Shown here: positions 12,307-23,023 of the stretch, piece after piece
Position numbering within the stretch: the stretch's first letter is position 1
Layout: every line of letters begins with the position of its first letter
Assembly: GCF_024053505.1 (NCBI RefSeq)
Contig: NZ_JAMXQS010000004.1
Span: 186,001-250,000, forward strand
Reading direction: 5' to 3'
Source of the DNA: Mesorhizobium liriopis
GTDB lineage: Bacteria; Pseudomonadota; Alphaproteobacteria; Rhizobiales; Rhizobiaceae
Length of the DNA stretch: 64,000 nucleotides
The notes under the pieces: generated by a model
What the model saw: only the letters and a program-made list of their open reading frames with translations
Told to the model about the DNA's origin: nothing
Databases searched by the model: none
Position numbers and translations under genes: made by a program

Positions 12307-14247
12307 ATGCGCTTCCCGCCCCACTTTCTGGATGAAATCCGCGACCGCGTGCCGATCTCGTCGCTGATCGGTGCGCGCGTTTCCTGGGACAAGCGCAAGA
12401 CCAACGCGTCGCGTGGCGACTACTGGGCCTGCTGTCCCTTTCACGGCGAGAAGTCGCCGTCCTTCCACTGCGAGGACAAGAAGGGGCGCTACCATTGCTT
12501 CGGCTGCGGCGTCTCCGGCGACCATTTCAGGTTCCTCACTGAACAGGAGGGGCTGAACTTTCCCGAGGCCGTCGAGCGCGTGGCCGAGATGGCAGGCGTG
12601 CCGATGCCGGCGCGCGACCCGCGTGCCGAGGAAAAGGAAAAGCAGCGCGCCACGCTTCACGAGGTCATGGAGCTTGCGACGAAGTTCTTCGAAACGAAAC
12701 TTCAGGCATCGGAGGGTGCAAAGGCCCGCGCTTACCTGCGTGAACGCGGGCTGACGCCGGCGACACAAGCCGCGTTTCGCCTTGGCTATGCGCCCGACAG
12801 CCGCAATGCGCTCAAGGAACATCTGGCATCCAGAAACATCCACAAGGACCTGATCGAGGCCTGCGGGCTCGTGGTGTTCGGCGACGACATCCCCGTCTCC
12901 TACGACCGCTTCCGCGATCGCATCATGTTTCCGATCCACGACACGCGCGAGCGCGTGATCGCGTTCGGCGGCAGGGCGCTGTCGAGCGAGGTTTCGGCGA
13001 AATATCTGAACTCGCCCGACACTGAGCTCTTCCACAAGGGCAACGTTCTCTACAACCTCGCCCGCGCCCGCAAAGGCTTGCCCAAGGATGGCGCTCTGGT
13101 GGCGGTCGAAGGGTATATGGACGTGATCGCGCTGGCGCAGGCAGGCTTCGACCAGGCCGTGGCGCCGCTGGGCACCGCACTCACCGAGCGCCAGCTCGAA
13201 CTTCTCTGGCGCATATCCCCCGAGCCGCTTCTCTGCTTCGACGGCGACAGTGCCGGCCTGCGCGCTGCCTTCCGCGCTGCCGATCTGGCGCTGCCGATGG
13301 TCGAGCCGGGGCGTACGGTTCGCTTCGCGCTTTTGCCGGAAGGCCAGGACCCGGACGATCTCGTAAAAGCGCGCGGCCGCGACGCCTTTACGGAAGTGCT
13401 CAACGACACCCGCTCGCTTGCCGATCTCATCTGGATGCGTGAAACGGGCGGACGGCTTTTCGATACGCCGGAGCGCCGCGCCGAACTCGACAAGACGCTG
13501 CGCGAGGTGACGGGCCGCGTGAAGGACGAGGGGGTGCGCTTTCACTACGCTCAGGAAATGCGCGAGCGCGTCCAGACCTTTTTCGGAACGGCACAGCCTG
13601 AGCGTGGACGCGGCGGCAAGGGCAACCGCGATGGGCGAGCCTCGCGCGGCGGGGCAGGGCGTCCCGGCGCTGCATCCGGACGTCTCACCGTGTCGGAAAG
13701 CCTCCAGCGCTCGGCGCTCGTCAAACGTGCCGGCGGCGTCATGCCTCTGCGCGAGGCGGTGATCGTCGTCGCGCTCGGCAACCATCCGAGCCTGATCGAT
13801 GAGAACTTCGACGTGATCGATGGGCTCGACCTGTCGCATCCCGATTTGCGTCAGCTCCACGCCGTTCTGATCGACGCGCTCGCCCATTGCGAGAATGCGA
13901 AAGGTTTCGACCGCGACTGCTGCATGGCCGAGATCGACAAATCCGGCGTTTCCGAACTTTGGGAGCGGGCCGAAGGCCTTGTTCGCCGCGCGCGCCAGTG
14001 GCCCGCCTTGAGCGATGCCTCGGTCGAAGATGCGCGCGAAGCTTTGGCCCAGGCGCTGCACTTGCACCGCAATGCACGCACCTTACATAGGGAGCTGAGA
14101 GCGGCCGAAGCCGCGCTCGCGAGCGATCCGAGCGACGAACACCTTCAGCAGCTCTTGGCGGTTCAGGCACAGTTCCATGACGCCCAGGCGACGGAAGCCC
14201 TTATCGAGGGTTTCGGCGTCACATCCGGTCGTGTGGATCGCAACTGA
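12307..14247 (+). CDS. dnaG: DNA primase
   Basis: The product is 646 residues and makes RNA primers at the replication fork. The N-terminal zinc-binding domain has ligands Cys43, His46, Cys64 and Cys67 (CCPFH and CFGC). The RNA polymerase core includes the Toprim motifs VAVEGYMDVIAL and CFDGDSAG with the metal-binding acidic residues. A basic Gly/Arg-rich linker (about 435-460) leads to the C-terminal helicase-binding region. Length and order match alphaproteobacterial DnaG. rpoD follows on the same strand after 381 bp; rpsU, part of the enterobacterial macromolecular-synthesis operon, is absent. Confidence 0.98.
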   Translation: MRFPPHFLDEIRDRVPISSLIGARVSWDKRKTNASRGDYWACCPFHGEKSPSFHCEDKKGRYHCFGCGVSGDHFRFLTEQEGLNFPEAVERVAEMAGVPMPARDPRAEEKEKQRATLHEVMELATKFFETKLQASEGAKARAYLRERGLTPATQAAFRLGYAPDSRNALKEHLASRNIHKDLIEACGLVVFGDDIPVSYDRFRDRIMFPIHDTRERVIAFGGRALSSEVSAKYLNSPDTELFHKGNVLYNLARARKGLPKDGALVAVEGYMDVIALAQAGFDQAVAPLGTALTERQLELLWRISPEPLLCFDGDSAGLRAAFRAADLALPMVEPGRTVRFALLPEGQDPDDLVKARGRDAFTEVLNDTRSLADLIWMRETGGRLFDTPERRAELDKTLREVTGRVKDEGVRFHYAQEMRERVQTFFGTAQPERGRGGKGNRDGRASRGGAGRPGAASGRLTVSESLQRSALVKRAGGVMPLREAVIVVALGNHPSLIDENFDVIDGLDLSHPDLRQLHAVLIDALAHCENAKGFDRDCCMAEIDKSGVSELWERAEGLVRRARQWPALSDASVEDAREALAQALHLHRNARTLHRELRAAEAALASDPSDEHLQQLLAVQAQFHDAQATEALIEGFGVTSGRVDRN

Positions 14248-14628
14248 CAGCCAACTTAAGCGGGCGCTAAGCTCGTCTTAACTCTATGGATAGATTGATT
14301 CAAATTGATCGTGTTTTGGGCCGAAGCCGCGATCGGTGATTCGCATCCTTTTCGCGAATCAGTCATATGCGAGCCCGAATCGGCTTTTCGGAAGGGGTGT
14401 CCGGAAGTGGCGCTAGGGGCCGTATAGGCCGAGAATGCAATATCAAGCGAGCCTCGAATGCTCGCGCCTGACGTGCGGACGGAAGAAGACCGGCCGACTG
14501 GAAAGCGAAACGGACCGCTCCATATGGTGGCGGTTCAAACGAAGGGCAGGCCACACCACGGTGTGTCGCCAGTCTCACGAAGCAGATTCCGGTCTGGCGG
14601 TCTTTTATCCGCTTGGAGAAGAATAAGC
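14248..14628. promoter_or_regulatory. 381-bp rpoD upstream region with clustered GANTC sites
   Basis: No gene is visible. Five GANTC sites, the CcrM methylation motif of alphaproteobacteria, occur at 14297-14301, 14338-14342, 14356-14360, 14377-14381 and 14585-14589. Four of them lie within 85 bp. Two are the ends of an 8-bp inverted repeat (14337-14344 with 14354-14361, TGATTCGC/GCGAATCA). This is the likely rpoD promoter region and may be sensitive to methylation state. A clear -35/-10 pair is not evident by eye. Confidence 0.45.
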
Positions 14629-16659
<2,031 letters not shown>

Positions 16660-16666
16660 TCGGAAC

Positions 16667-16694
16667 AAAGGCGGGCTTCGGTCCGCCTTTTTCT
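16667..16694 (+). terminator. Intrinsic terminator after rpoD
   Basis: A stem with AGGCGGGC on the left (16669-16676) pairs with GTCCGCCT on the right (16681-16688), with one G-T wobble and a UUCG tetraloop. A run of T (CCTTTTTCTTTT) follows, starting 8 bases after the rpoD stop codon. Confidence 0.92.
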
Positions 16695-16761
16695 TTTAAG
16701 CTCAGAGTATCCATTCGCCAAATGAGCTGCGATGGACCGAGCTTGGTGCTAAGGTCGCCCC

Positions 16762-17376
16762 ATGAACGAGCGTCTCGTCCTGTCCGAGCCTATTCTCCCA
16801 GCGACCACGCAGGCGGCCGATGGCATGCCGCGGCGGGCTTGGACCGTGGCCGAGATCGAGGCGATGGTGGCGGCGGGCATCATTCCGGAGCATGAGCGCT
16901 TCGAACTGATCGGGGGAGAGGTAGTGCCGATGTCGCCCAAGGGCGCACGACATGAGACTGTGAAGTACGAACTCAACAAGCATTTCCAGCGCACGGTGCC
17001 GGACGAGTTCGCCGTCATTCCGGAAACGACGCTACAGCTCGATGAGAAGAGTTTTCTCGAACCGGATTTCTGTGTCTATCCGGGAGAACTCAAGCCGGGT
17101 GAGATCCGTGGCTATGATGTGCTGCTCGCCATCGAAGTGGCGGACTCAAGCCTGTCCTATGATCGCGGGCGCAAGATCGGTCTTTATGCGGCTTACGGCA
17201 TCGCGGAAGTCTGGGTCGTCGATGTGAAGACGCTCACCACGCGCGTGCATCGCTATCTCGGCGCCGAGGGTTATCGCGAGGTGTTCGAGGCCGGCATGGC
17301 AGAGACGCTGGTTTCCGCACGCGTCCCCTCGCTCTCTTTGAACCTCGCCGCCCTAGGGCTTCAAACTTCCTTATGA
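16762..17376 (+). CDS. Uma2 family (DUF820) restriction-endonuclease-like protein
   Basis: The product is 204 residues. It has the Uma2/DUF820 layout of a PD-(D/E)xK-type nuclease fold: an N-terminal helix region (WTVAEIEAMVAAGII), FELIGGEVVPMSPKG, then FLEPDFCVYPGE with the likely metal-binding Asp, and LLAIEVADSSLSYDRGRK with the Glu and Lys of the motif. It ends with GIAEVWVVDVKT. The family is abundant in cyanobacteria and sporadic in proteobacteria, and its biological target is unknown. Its stop codon overlaps the start of the YjbQ gene by ATGA, so the two are co-translated. Confidence 0.85.
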   Translation: MNERLVLSEPILPATTQAADGMPRRAWTVAEIEAMVAAGIIPEHERFELIGGEVVPMSPKGARHETVKYELNKHFQRTVPDEFAVIPETTLQLDEKSFLEPDFCVYPGELKPGEIRGYDVLLAIEVADSSLSYDRGRKIGLYAAYGIAEVWVVDVKTLTTRVHRYLGAEGYREVFEAGMAETLVSARVPSLSLNLAALGLQTSL

Positions 17377-17795
17377 AGCAGCAAATTCTGACGCTCGCCA
17401 CGCGCGGGCAAGGGCTTTACGAGTTCACGCGTGACGCCAGACGTTTCGTCGAGGAGGCCGGCACGAAAACGGGTCTTCTCACCGTCTTCGTCCGCCATAC
17501 CTCATGCTCGCTCCTGATCCAGGAGAACGCCGACCCGGATGTCCGGCGCGACCTCGATGCGTTCTTTGCGCGGCTCGTGCCGGACGCAAACGATCCGAGC
17601 ATGGATTATCTTGTCCATCGCGACGAGGGGCCGGATGACATGCCGGCACACATCAAGGCGGCGCTGACGGCCGTTTCGCTCTCCGTGCCGGTGATGGATG
17701 GCCGGCTCGTGCTCGGCACATGGCAGGGCATATATCTCTGGGAACATCGAACACGTCCGCATCGCCGCGAGATCGTCCTGCACCTTTCCACATGA
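17373..17795 (+). CDS. YjbQ family protein (UPF0047)
   Basis: The product is 140 residues, matching the YjbQ/UPF0047 family. Signature stretches are VRHTSCSLLIQENADPDVRRDL, HRDEGPDDMPAHIKAAL and LGTWQGIYLWEHR. Conserved His and Asp residues cluster in the trimer active site. E. coli YjbQ can show weak thiamine-phosphate synthase activity in suppressor tests; the natural role is unclear. It overlaps the Uma2 gene by four bases and is followed after 72 bp by the HlyU-type gene. Confidence 0.9.
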   Translation: MKQQILTLATRGQGLYEFTRDARRFVEEAGTKTGLLTVFVRHTSCSLLIQENADPDVRRDLDAFFARLVPDANDPSMDYLVHRDEGPDDMPAHIKAALTAVSLSVPVMDGRLVLGTWQGIYLWEHRTRPHRREIVLHLST

Positions 17796-17867
17796 GGACC
17801 GGTGCTCTTGGTTTTCCATGTCCGTGCAGTCTATGGTCCGCATGACGGACTGACAGGACGGGAATCG

Positions 17868-18158
17868 ATGTCGTTTTTCAAGAAGCTGTTCGGCGGTGGC
17901 GAGGCCAAGCCTGAGACGGAGTCCCCTGCGGCGGGGCGCTCGATCGAGCATAAGGGTTTTACGATCCAGGCCACGCCCTTCAAGGAGGGCGGACAGTTTC
18001 AGACCTGCGGGGTCATCTCAAAGGAAGTGAACGGCGCGGTGAAAGAGCACCGCTTCATACGTGCCGACCGTTTCGCCAGCCTAGACGAAGCATCGGACAT
18101 CGCACTCGCCAAGGGGCGCCAGATCGTCGACGAACAGGGCGAGCGGATTTTCGGCTAG
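17868..18158 (+). CDS. HlyU family protein
   Basis: The product is 96 residues from the ATG at 17868; the longer frame adds 22 residues without a ribosome site. The sequence opens with MSFFKKLFGGG and contains EHKGFTIQATPFKEGGQFQTCGVISKE and ends ALAKGRQIVDEQGERIFG, matching PF10115 (HlyU). Vibrio HlyU is a transcriptional activator, but most rhizobial members are uncharacterised, so no regulon is assigned. It may be co-transcribed with uma2-yjbQ. It is convergent with the YqhA gene. Confidence 0.82.
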   Translation: MSFFKKLFGGGEAKPETESPAAGRSIEHKGFTIQATPFKEGGQFQTCGVISKEVNGAVKEHRFIRADRFASLDEASDIALAKGRQIVDEQGERIFG

Positions 18159-18208
18159 CGCAATCTTCGCAGCAGCATTCGGCGGGTCGGCGCGCGAAAC
18201 CGCGCCTC

Positions 18209-18733
18209 TCAGAGAGTGTCTGGTTCCGCCTTGGTCTTCTTCGCCTTGGCCGACATATGGTCGATATAGGCCAGGAGCAGGGCCGAAACCACGAAAGCGA
18301 TGTGGATCACGGTTGCCCAGAGCAGCTGGGTCTGAGTGTATGTCGCCAGGTTCAGGAAGATCTGCAGCAGATGGATCGATGAAATCGCGACGATGGTGGA
18401 GGCGACCTTCACCTTGAGGGACCCTGCGTCGATCGTGCCCAGCCAGTGCACGCCGTTGTCCCCGGCATCGAAGCGGCTGACGAAATTCTCGTAGCCCGAG
18501 ATGATCACCATCACGACGAGACTCGCAATAAGTGCAGCGTCGATCAGGCCGAGCATCAGGAGGATCGTGTCCGTGTCGGTCAGGGTAGATACCTTGCCCG
18601 CAAAGGCCAGAAGCTTGCCGCCGAAAGAGAAGGCATAAATGGCGAGCGCGATCGCCAGCCCGAGATAAAAGACGACCAGAAGCCAGCGAGAGGCCAGGAT
18701 AATGGCTTCGATCAGAAGTTCGATACGTTTCAT
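18209..18733 (-). CDS. YqhA/UPF0114 family inner-membrane protein
   Basis: The product is 174 residues with three to four membrane spans: around 10-32, 50-72 (LLMLGLIDAALIASLVVMVI), 106-125 and 133-155. ISGYENFVSRFD follows the second span and HMSAKAKKTKAE is a basic C-terminal tail. This is the TIGR00645/YqhA pattern, a small inner-membrane family of unknown function, sometimes linked to ion permeability by structure prediction only. It is downstream of the OmpA-family gene on the same strand but separated from it by a strong terminator. Confidence 0.85.
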   Translation of the reverse strand: MKRIELLIEAIILASRWLLVVFYLGLAIALAIYAFSFGGKLLAFAGKVSTLTDTDTILLMLGLIDAALIASLVVMVIISGYENFVSRFDAGDNGVHWLGTIDAGSLKVKVASTIVAISSIHLLQIFLNLATYTQTQLLWATVIHIAFVVSALLLAYIDHMSAKAKKTKAEPDTL

Positions 18734-18844
18734 GAATCCAGTCGGGCTGTCTCGGATCGGATAGCGGCGTTTCTCTCAGATGCCGGCAGCATTTGCCAGA
18801 GCCGAACATCCGCGATGACGGGAGCCATATCTGCTCCGCGCGAG

Positions 18845-18878
18845 AAAAAGCCCGGCCGGTTTGCGCCGGCCGGGCTTC
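18845..18878 (-). terminator. Intrinsic terminator after the OmpA-family gene
   Basis: On the minus strand an 11-bp GC-rich stem (AGCCCGGCCGG with its complement, 18849-18876) with a 6-base loop is followed by TTTTT. It separates the OmpA-family gene from the downstream yqhA-like gene. Confidence 0.92.
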
Positions 18879-18895
18879 GTAGATGCGTGCCAGGC

Positions 18896-20935
18896 TTACT
18901 TCGCGCTGGCCGTTGCAGGGGCGACGAGCGCCGTGATGCGGCGGATCGCAACGCGGCGGTTCTGCGCCTCGGGCTTTTGGCTGTTCACCTTGAGATACTG
19001 CTCGCCATAGCCCTGCGTGGTGAGGTTCTCCGGCGGGATGCCGAACACGTTGGTCAGCGCATCGGCGACCGACTCGGCACGACGATCGGAAAGCGCGAGG
19101 TTCGCGACATCCGAACCCACGGCGTCCGTGTGACCCTCGATGAGGAAGGTCTCTGCCGGATTGCGCTGGAGCAGCTTCTCCATCGCGCTCGCCACGCCTT
19201 CGAGCTTGTTGACCTGGTTCTCGGGCACAGAGGCCGAACCGAACTCGAAATTGATCGTGTCGAGATCGATGCGGCGCGTCTTCTGGCGGATACGCGAAGA
19301 GCGCTTCACCTCGTCCACCGAATAGAGACGCTCGACGCGCTCGACCGGCGGCTGGTCGAGGAACTCGTAATACTGCTGGTCCGGGTCCTCGCCGCTGCCG
19401 ATGCGCCGCGCATCGAGAATGTACTCGTCCTGCGGGATCGCCAGCTGGAGCGGGGGAAGGTCGAGACCGGGATCGCGCCAGTCGCGCACGCGCTCACGAT
19501 CGTCCTCTTCGACGTAAGACAGCACGTATTCGCGTCCGTCGGGCGTGATGCGCGAACGGCGTACCACATCGCCGTAGCGGTTGCGGATCGTGACCACCTG
19601 TGTTCCGTCCTCACGCACCACGGTCTCGCGAACCCGATCACGCGGCAGATCCTCGTAATAAACGTCGCGCGCACCACGCGTCAGGCGCGGCTGCTCGTTG
19701 CTTTCCACGATGGTCTGGTTGTTGAACTGGATGATCGTGCGGTCACCCAACTGGCGCAGAACATCGGCGCCTTGCGGACGCTCGCGGCGCTGAGGATCGT
19801 CGAACGGCGAACGGCCCTCACGGCGACGCTCTCCACGCTCCTCGGTGACCGGCGCGATCTGCTGCTGAATGATGGCCTCGGGCTGTGCGGCAGCATCGTT
19901 CTGCGGCGGCGGACCTGCCGGTGCGACGGGCGCGACAGGTGCGGCAGGCTGCGCGGCTTGCCCGCCAGCTGCGGGACGCTGCACGGCATCCTGCGAAGCA
20001 GGCGCTTCGCCGGGCGGCAACGCGACAGGCGGCTGTGCGCCCGCATTGCCGTAAGCCGGGGCTGGCTGTCCTGGCTGTGGCGCTGCACCCGGTTGTGCGG
20101 GAGCGGCTTCACCGCTCGTCGCTGGAGGCTGTGCCGGCGCAGAGGCATCGGGCGCGGGTGCCGGTGCCGGTTGCTCCGCGGTCGGTGCAGCCGGAGCGGC
20201 TTCGGTGCCCGGTGCAGCCTGCGCGGGCGCTGCATTCGGAGCCGTCTGATCCTGTTCCTGCTGCTGGCGGCGCTGACGCTCGCGTTCGCGGCGCGACTGG
20301 GGCTGCTGCTCGCCTTCAGGTGCCGGCGCGGCCTGTGGTTGCTCGGCGTTCGGAGCGGGAGCCGTTTCCGAAGCAGGCGGCGTTTCCGGCTGAGCGGGTG
20401 CCGCTTCCGGTGTAGCCTGCTCTTGTTCCTGCTGCTGGCGGCGCTGACGCTCGCGTTCGCGACGCGACTGGGGCTGCTGTTCGCCTTCCGCAGCGGGGGC
20501 TGCCTGCTCGCCTTGGTTCTCGGCAGGGGCAGACTGTTGCTCCTCCTGCTGCTGGGCGCGCTCGCGGCGCTGACGGCGCGTGGGCTGTTCCTCGCCCTGG
20601 GCTGCCGGTTGCTCGGCCTGAGGGGCAGCCTCTTCCTGTTGTGCAGGTTGCGCCTCGGGCTCGGCCTGCTGTTCCTGAGCCTTTTCACGACGCTTGCGGC
20701 GCGGCTGCTCCGCTTCGGCTTCCGGTGCTGCCTCCTGGGCCGGCGCGGCCTCTGGCGCGGGCGCGGGCGCTGCCTCCTCGGCGGCGGGCGCCTGCTCGTC
20801 CTGAATGCGGATCAGCGGCAAGTGCGAGGCGCTGTTGAAAGCCGATGCATGGGGGGCGATCGGCACGGCAAAGCTCTGGCCGGACATCAGCAGACCCAAA
20901 GCTGTCCCGGCCAGAATCCAAGGCTGGCGTTTCAT
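18896..20935 (-). CDS. OmpA-family protein with long repetitive linker
   Basis: The product is 679 residues from the ATG at 20935, which gives a clean signal peptide ([23 protein letters not shown]). Residues about 45-375 are Ala/Pro/Gln/Glu-rich with four imperfect copies of an Arg/Glu/Gln motif, two nearly identical ([18 protein letters not shown]). A middle domain of about 190 residues of unknown fold follows. It ends with an OmpA C-terminal peptidoglycan-binding domain: [31 protein letters not shown], with the Asp and Arg that hold diaminopimelate. It probably tethers an envelope component to murein. No beta-barrel is evident, so it is likely periplasmic or secreted. Confidence 0.88.
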   Translation of the reverse strand: MKRQPWILAGTALGLLMSGQSFAVPIAPHASAFNSASHLPLIRIQDEQAPAAEEAAPAPAPEAAPAQEAAPEAEAEQPRRKRREKAQEQQAEPEAQPAQQEEAAPQAEQPAAQGEEQPTRRQRRERAQQQEEQQSAPAENQGEQAAPAAEGEQQPQSRRERERQRRQQQEQEQATPEAAPAQPETPPASETAPAPNAEQPQAAPAPEGEQQPQSRRERERQRRQQQEQDQTAPNAAPAQAAPGTEAAPAAPTAEQPAPAPAPDASAPAQPPATSGEAAPAQPGAAPQPGQPAPAYGNAGAQPPVALPPGEAPASQDAVQRPAAGGQAAQPAAPVAPVAPAGPPPQNDAAAQPEAIIQQQIAPVTEERGERRREGRSPFDDPQRRERPQGADVLRQLGDRTIIQFNNQTIVESNEQPRLTRGARDVYYEDLPRDRVRETVVREDGTQVVTIRNRYGDVVRRSRITPDGREYVLSYVEEDDRERVRDWRDPGLDLPPLQLAIPQDEYILDARRIGSGEDPDQQYYEFLDQPPVERVERLYSVDEVKRSSRIRQKTRRIDLDTINFEFGSASVPENQVNKLEGVASAMEKLLQRNPAETFLIEGHTDAVGSDVANLALSDRRAESVADALTNVFGIPPENLTTQGYGEQYLKVNSQKPEAQNRRVAIRRITALVAPATASAK
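20251..20488. repeat. Two 65-bp direct repeats inside the OmpA-family gene
   Basis: 20251-20315 and 20424-20488 match at 63 of 65 bases, 173 bp apart and in frame (the offset is not a multiple of 3 from the first base of the gene, but both copies read in the same frame with codon spacers in between). They encode the duplicated Arg/Glu/Gln-rich motif of the linker. The near identity at DNA level points to a recent internal duplication or gene conversion. Confidence 0.8.
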
Positions 20936-21089
20936 CCTGATACTCTCCAATTTTTGGGTCCCATCCGGGCCGAGAACTGGTTCTGGCTCCTTTGGTTCCC
21001 ATCTTCGTGATTGGGCGAGGGCGTGCCGAAGCGACCCTTCCACCCGGCTGAAGCTTGATTTCAGGCGCTCGACCGGCCACATCGCGGCC

Positions 21090-21536
21090 ATGGCCGAACC
21101 CTTCTGGAAAACGAAGTCGCTCGAGGAAATGAGCGCGAGCGAGTGGGAGTCGCTTTGCGACGGCTGCGGCAAATGCTGCCTGTCCAAGCTCGAGGACGAG
21201 GATACCGGCGAAATCTATTGGACGAGCGTCGGCTGCCGCCTGCTCGATGCCGGCACCTGTCGCTGCCACGACTATCCCAACCGGCTTTCGCGTGTGCCCG
21301 ATTGCGTCGGCCTGACGCCGAAGGTCGTGCGCGAGCTCAAATGGCTGCCGCGCACCTGCGCGTACAAGCTGCTGGCGGAAGGCAAAGACCTTTACCCTTG
21401 GCATCCCCTGATTTCCGGCCGGGCCGACAGCGTGCACGAGGCGGGCGCGTCGGTGCGCCACGTGGTGCGCGCCAGCGAAACCGACATGGAAGAGCCCGAA
21501 GATTACTTCGACTACGTTCTCGATGAAGAACCGTGA
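21090..21536 (+). CDS. YcgN family cysteine-cluster protein (UPF0260)
   Basis: The product is 148 residues from the ATG at 21090 ([15 protein letters not shown]). It carries the family's cysteine cluster CDGCGKCC near residues 24-31, then [16 protein letters not shown] and [15 protein letters not shown], typical of a zinc or iron-sulfur binding fold of the YkgJ/YcgN type. The function is unknown, and it is widely conserved in proteobacteria. The start lies close to the divergent OmpA-family gene, so promoters for both are in 20936-21089. Confidence 0.9.
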   Translation: MAEPFWKTKSLEEMSASEWESLCDGCGKCCLSKLEDEDTGEIYWTSVGCRLLDAGTCRCHDYPNRLSRVPDCVGLTPKVVRELKWLPRTCAYKLLAEGKDLYPWHPLISGRADSVHEAGASVRHVVRASETDMEEPEDYFDYVLDEEP

Positions 21537-21672
21537 CATGAGGTGCGCCAGATAGATGCCGGCCGCATGAACCTCGGCTGAACGATCAGTTCGCGTCGCG
21601 TTCAGTTGATCACCGCTAGTCTTCCATCATCGCTTCGGCGCTTTTCGCCAAGCCGATGATTGGAGAGAGATC

Positions 21673-22113
21673 ATGTCCGGCTTCCTCAAGACCCTTGCCA
21701 TCGCTGCCACGCTCGGCGTCAGCGCCACCGCCATTCCTGCTGTCGCCCATGCCGACAGCGTCTACTTCGCCATCGGTCAGGGCGGACCCGAATTCGGTGT
21801 CGTCGCCGACGATGACGGCCCCCGGGGGTATCCCCAATATGATCGTGTCCGCGACGAGCGTCGCTGGGATCGCGACGATCGCAATGACCGCGATTGGCGC
21901 CGCGATCGCTGGGAGCGTGATCGTTGGGAGCGTCGCGGACCGCCGCGCTGCTCGCCGGATCGCGCCCTCGACAAGGCCGAGCGCATGGGCATCCGCCGTG
22001 CCGAAATCCGCCGCGTCACCGACCGGACCATCCGCATCTCAGGCCGCCAGTATGGCGACCGGGTCTCGGTGACGTTCGCCCGAGCCCCGCATTGCCCGGT
22101 GATCGACTGGTAG
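21673..22113 (+). CDS. Secreted basic/acidic low-complexity protein
   Basis: The product is 146 residues. Residues 1-27 are a Sec signal peptide ending AVAHA. After a short DSVYFAIGQGGPEFGVV stretch comes a highly charged segment rich in Arg, Asp and Trp (DRDDRNDRDWRRDRWERDRW), then a folded-looking C-terminal part with two cysteines (CSPDRALDKAERMGIRRAEI and the last CPVIDW). The C-terminal part resembles small periplasmic proteins often annotated hypothetical in rhizobia. A GGAGAGAG ribosome site precedes it, and a strong terminator follows. Function unknown. Confidence 0.75.
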   Translation: MSGFLKTLAIAATLGVSATAIPAVAHADSVYFAIGQGGPEFGVVADDDGPRGYPQYDRVRDERRWDRDDRNDRDWRRDRWERDRWERRGPPRCSPDRALDKAERMGIRRAEIRRVTDRTIRISGRQYGDRVSVTFARAPHCPVIDW

Positions 22114-22133
22114 AAATCAAGTCGGTGCAAGGG

Positions 22134-22168
22134 AAAAGGCCCCGGCGACGATGCCGGGGCCTTTTTTG
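22134..22168. terminator. Bidirectional intrinsic terminator
   Basis: A 10-bp stem (22138-22146 region GGCCCCGGC with GCCGGGGCC, loop GACGAT) is flanked by AAAA on the left and TTTTTT on the right. It lies between the convergent secreted-protein and SIMPL genes and can serve both. Confidence 0.92.
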
Positions 22169-22177
22169 TTCGAACTC

Positions 22178-22903
22178 TTACGGCTCAAGCGCGAACGTCA
22201 TGCTGACTTGCACCCGGTACGCGTTCTCGCCCGCTTCCACCGGCGCAGGGGCGGGCGCCGCGTCGCGCGCGGCATAGGCTTTCGCGAGGATCGGCTGGGG
22301 CGGCTGCGAAACCACCGTATCCGAAATCTCCGTCACCCGCCCGAGCTTGACGCCCGCCGCCTCGGCCAGCGTGCGTGCCTTTTCAACGGCATCTGCTACC
22401 GCCTTCTTGCGCGCTTCGGTCAGAGCCGGCTTCGGGTTTTCATTGGTGAAAGTGATGCTGCCGCCCTGATTGACGCCGAGAGACACAGCGCGGTCGATCA
22501 CCTCGCCGGTCTTCGCCACATCGCGCACGCGGATCGAAAGCGTGTTGGTCACCTCATAGCCGCGCAGGCGGCTTTCCTGCGTGTTGTCGGGCTTGGAGAT
22601 GTAGTCATAGCGGGCACTCACCTGCACGCCCGAGGTTTGCAGGTCACGCGCTTCGATTCCCATTTCCTTGAGCGCCTTGATGACCTCCGCCATCGCCGCA
22701 CTGTTCTGCGTCAGCGCCTCACGCGCGCTTTCCGCCTCACGCACCACCGCCAGCGAGATCTCGGCGATGTCGGGAGCCAGCGTCGCTTCGCCCTCGCCAT
22801 TGACCACGATACGCGGCGGCTGGGGCGCATCCTGGGCGAATGCGGGAGCGGCTGTCGAGAGTGCCAGCGCAAGCGCCAGCCCGGGGCCCAGAATGGACTT
22901 CAT
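22178..22903 (-). CDS. SIMPL domain (DUF541) periplasmic protein
   Basis: The product is 241 residues with a signal peptide (MKSILGPGLALALALSTAAPAFAQ). The remainder is one SIMPL/DUF541 domain: PRIVVNGEGEATLAPDIAEISL at the start, GYEVTNTLSIRVRDVAKTGEVID in the middle, and ARKKAVADAVEKARTLAEAAGVKLG near the end. Related proteins (YggE, BP26 of Brucella) form periplasmic or outer-membrane-associated oligomers with unclear roles, some in oxidative stress. It is transcribed away from the tRNA gene; the intergenic gap also carries an inverted repeat at 22968-23001. Confidence 0.9.
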   Translation of the reverse strand: MKSILGPGLALALALSTAAPAFAQDAPQPPRIVVNGEGEATLAPDIAEISLAVVREAESAREALTQNSAAMAEVIKALKEMGIEARDLQTSGVQVSARYDYISKPDNTQESRLRGYEVTNTLSIRVRDVAKTGEVIDRAVSLGVNQGGSITFTNENPKPALTEARKKAVADAVEKARTLAEAAGVKLGRVTEISDTVVSQPPQPILAKAYAARDAAPAPAPVEAGENAYRVQVSMTFALEP

Positions 22904-22967
22904 GAAAAGCTCCTAGTGGAAGAGTTGCAACACCTTCCCCGCTAGCCTCTCATTATGGGCGCAATAC

Positions 22968-23001
22968 GACGGCGCTCCCCGCTTGTGCGGGAAGGGCCGT
23001 C
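22968..23001. repeat. Intergenic palindromic element upstream of the tRNA gene
   Basis: GACGGC (22968-22973) pairs with GCCGTC (22996-23001), and the stem continues inward with two mismatches to CCCGC/GCGGG around a short TTGT-type loop. It lies between the divergent SIMPL gene and the tRNA gene. The CCCCGC...GCGGG core recurs in the chvE-gguA hairpin, which suggests a dispersed palindromic element family. Confidence 0.4.
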
Positions 23002-23023
23002 AGGGTAACGAGGCAATCGTGTG

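Noticed and set aside
12301-14067. A 588-codon frame on the minus strand
   Set aside because: Antisense shadow of dnaG, with no ribosome site or homology.
18446-21010. An 854-codon frame on the plus strand
   Set aside because: Antisense of the OmpA-family gene and yqhA-like gene; Leu/Arg-rich mirror of the Glu/Gln repeats.
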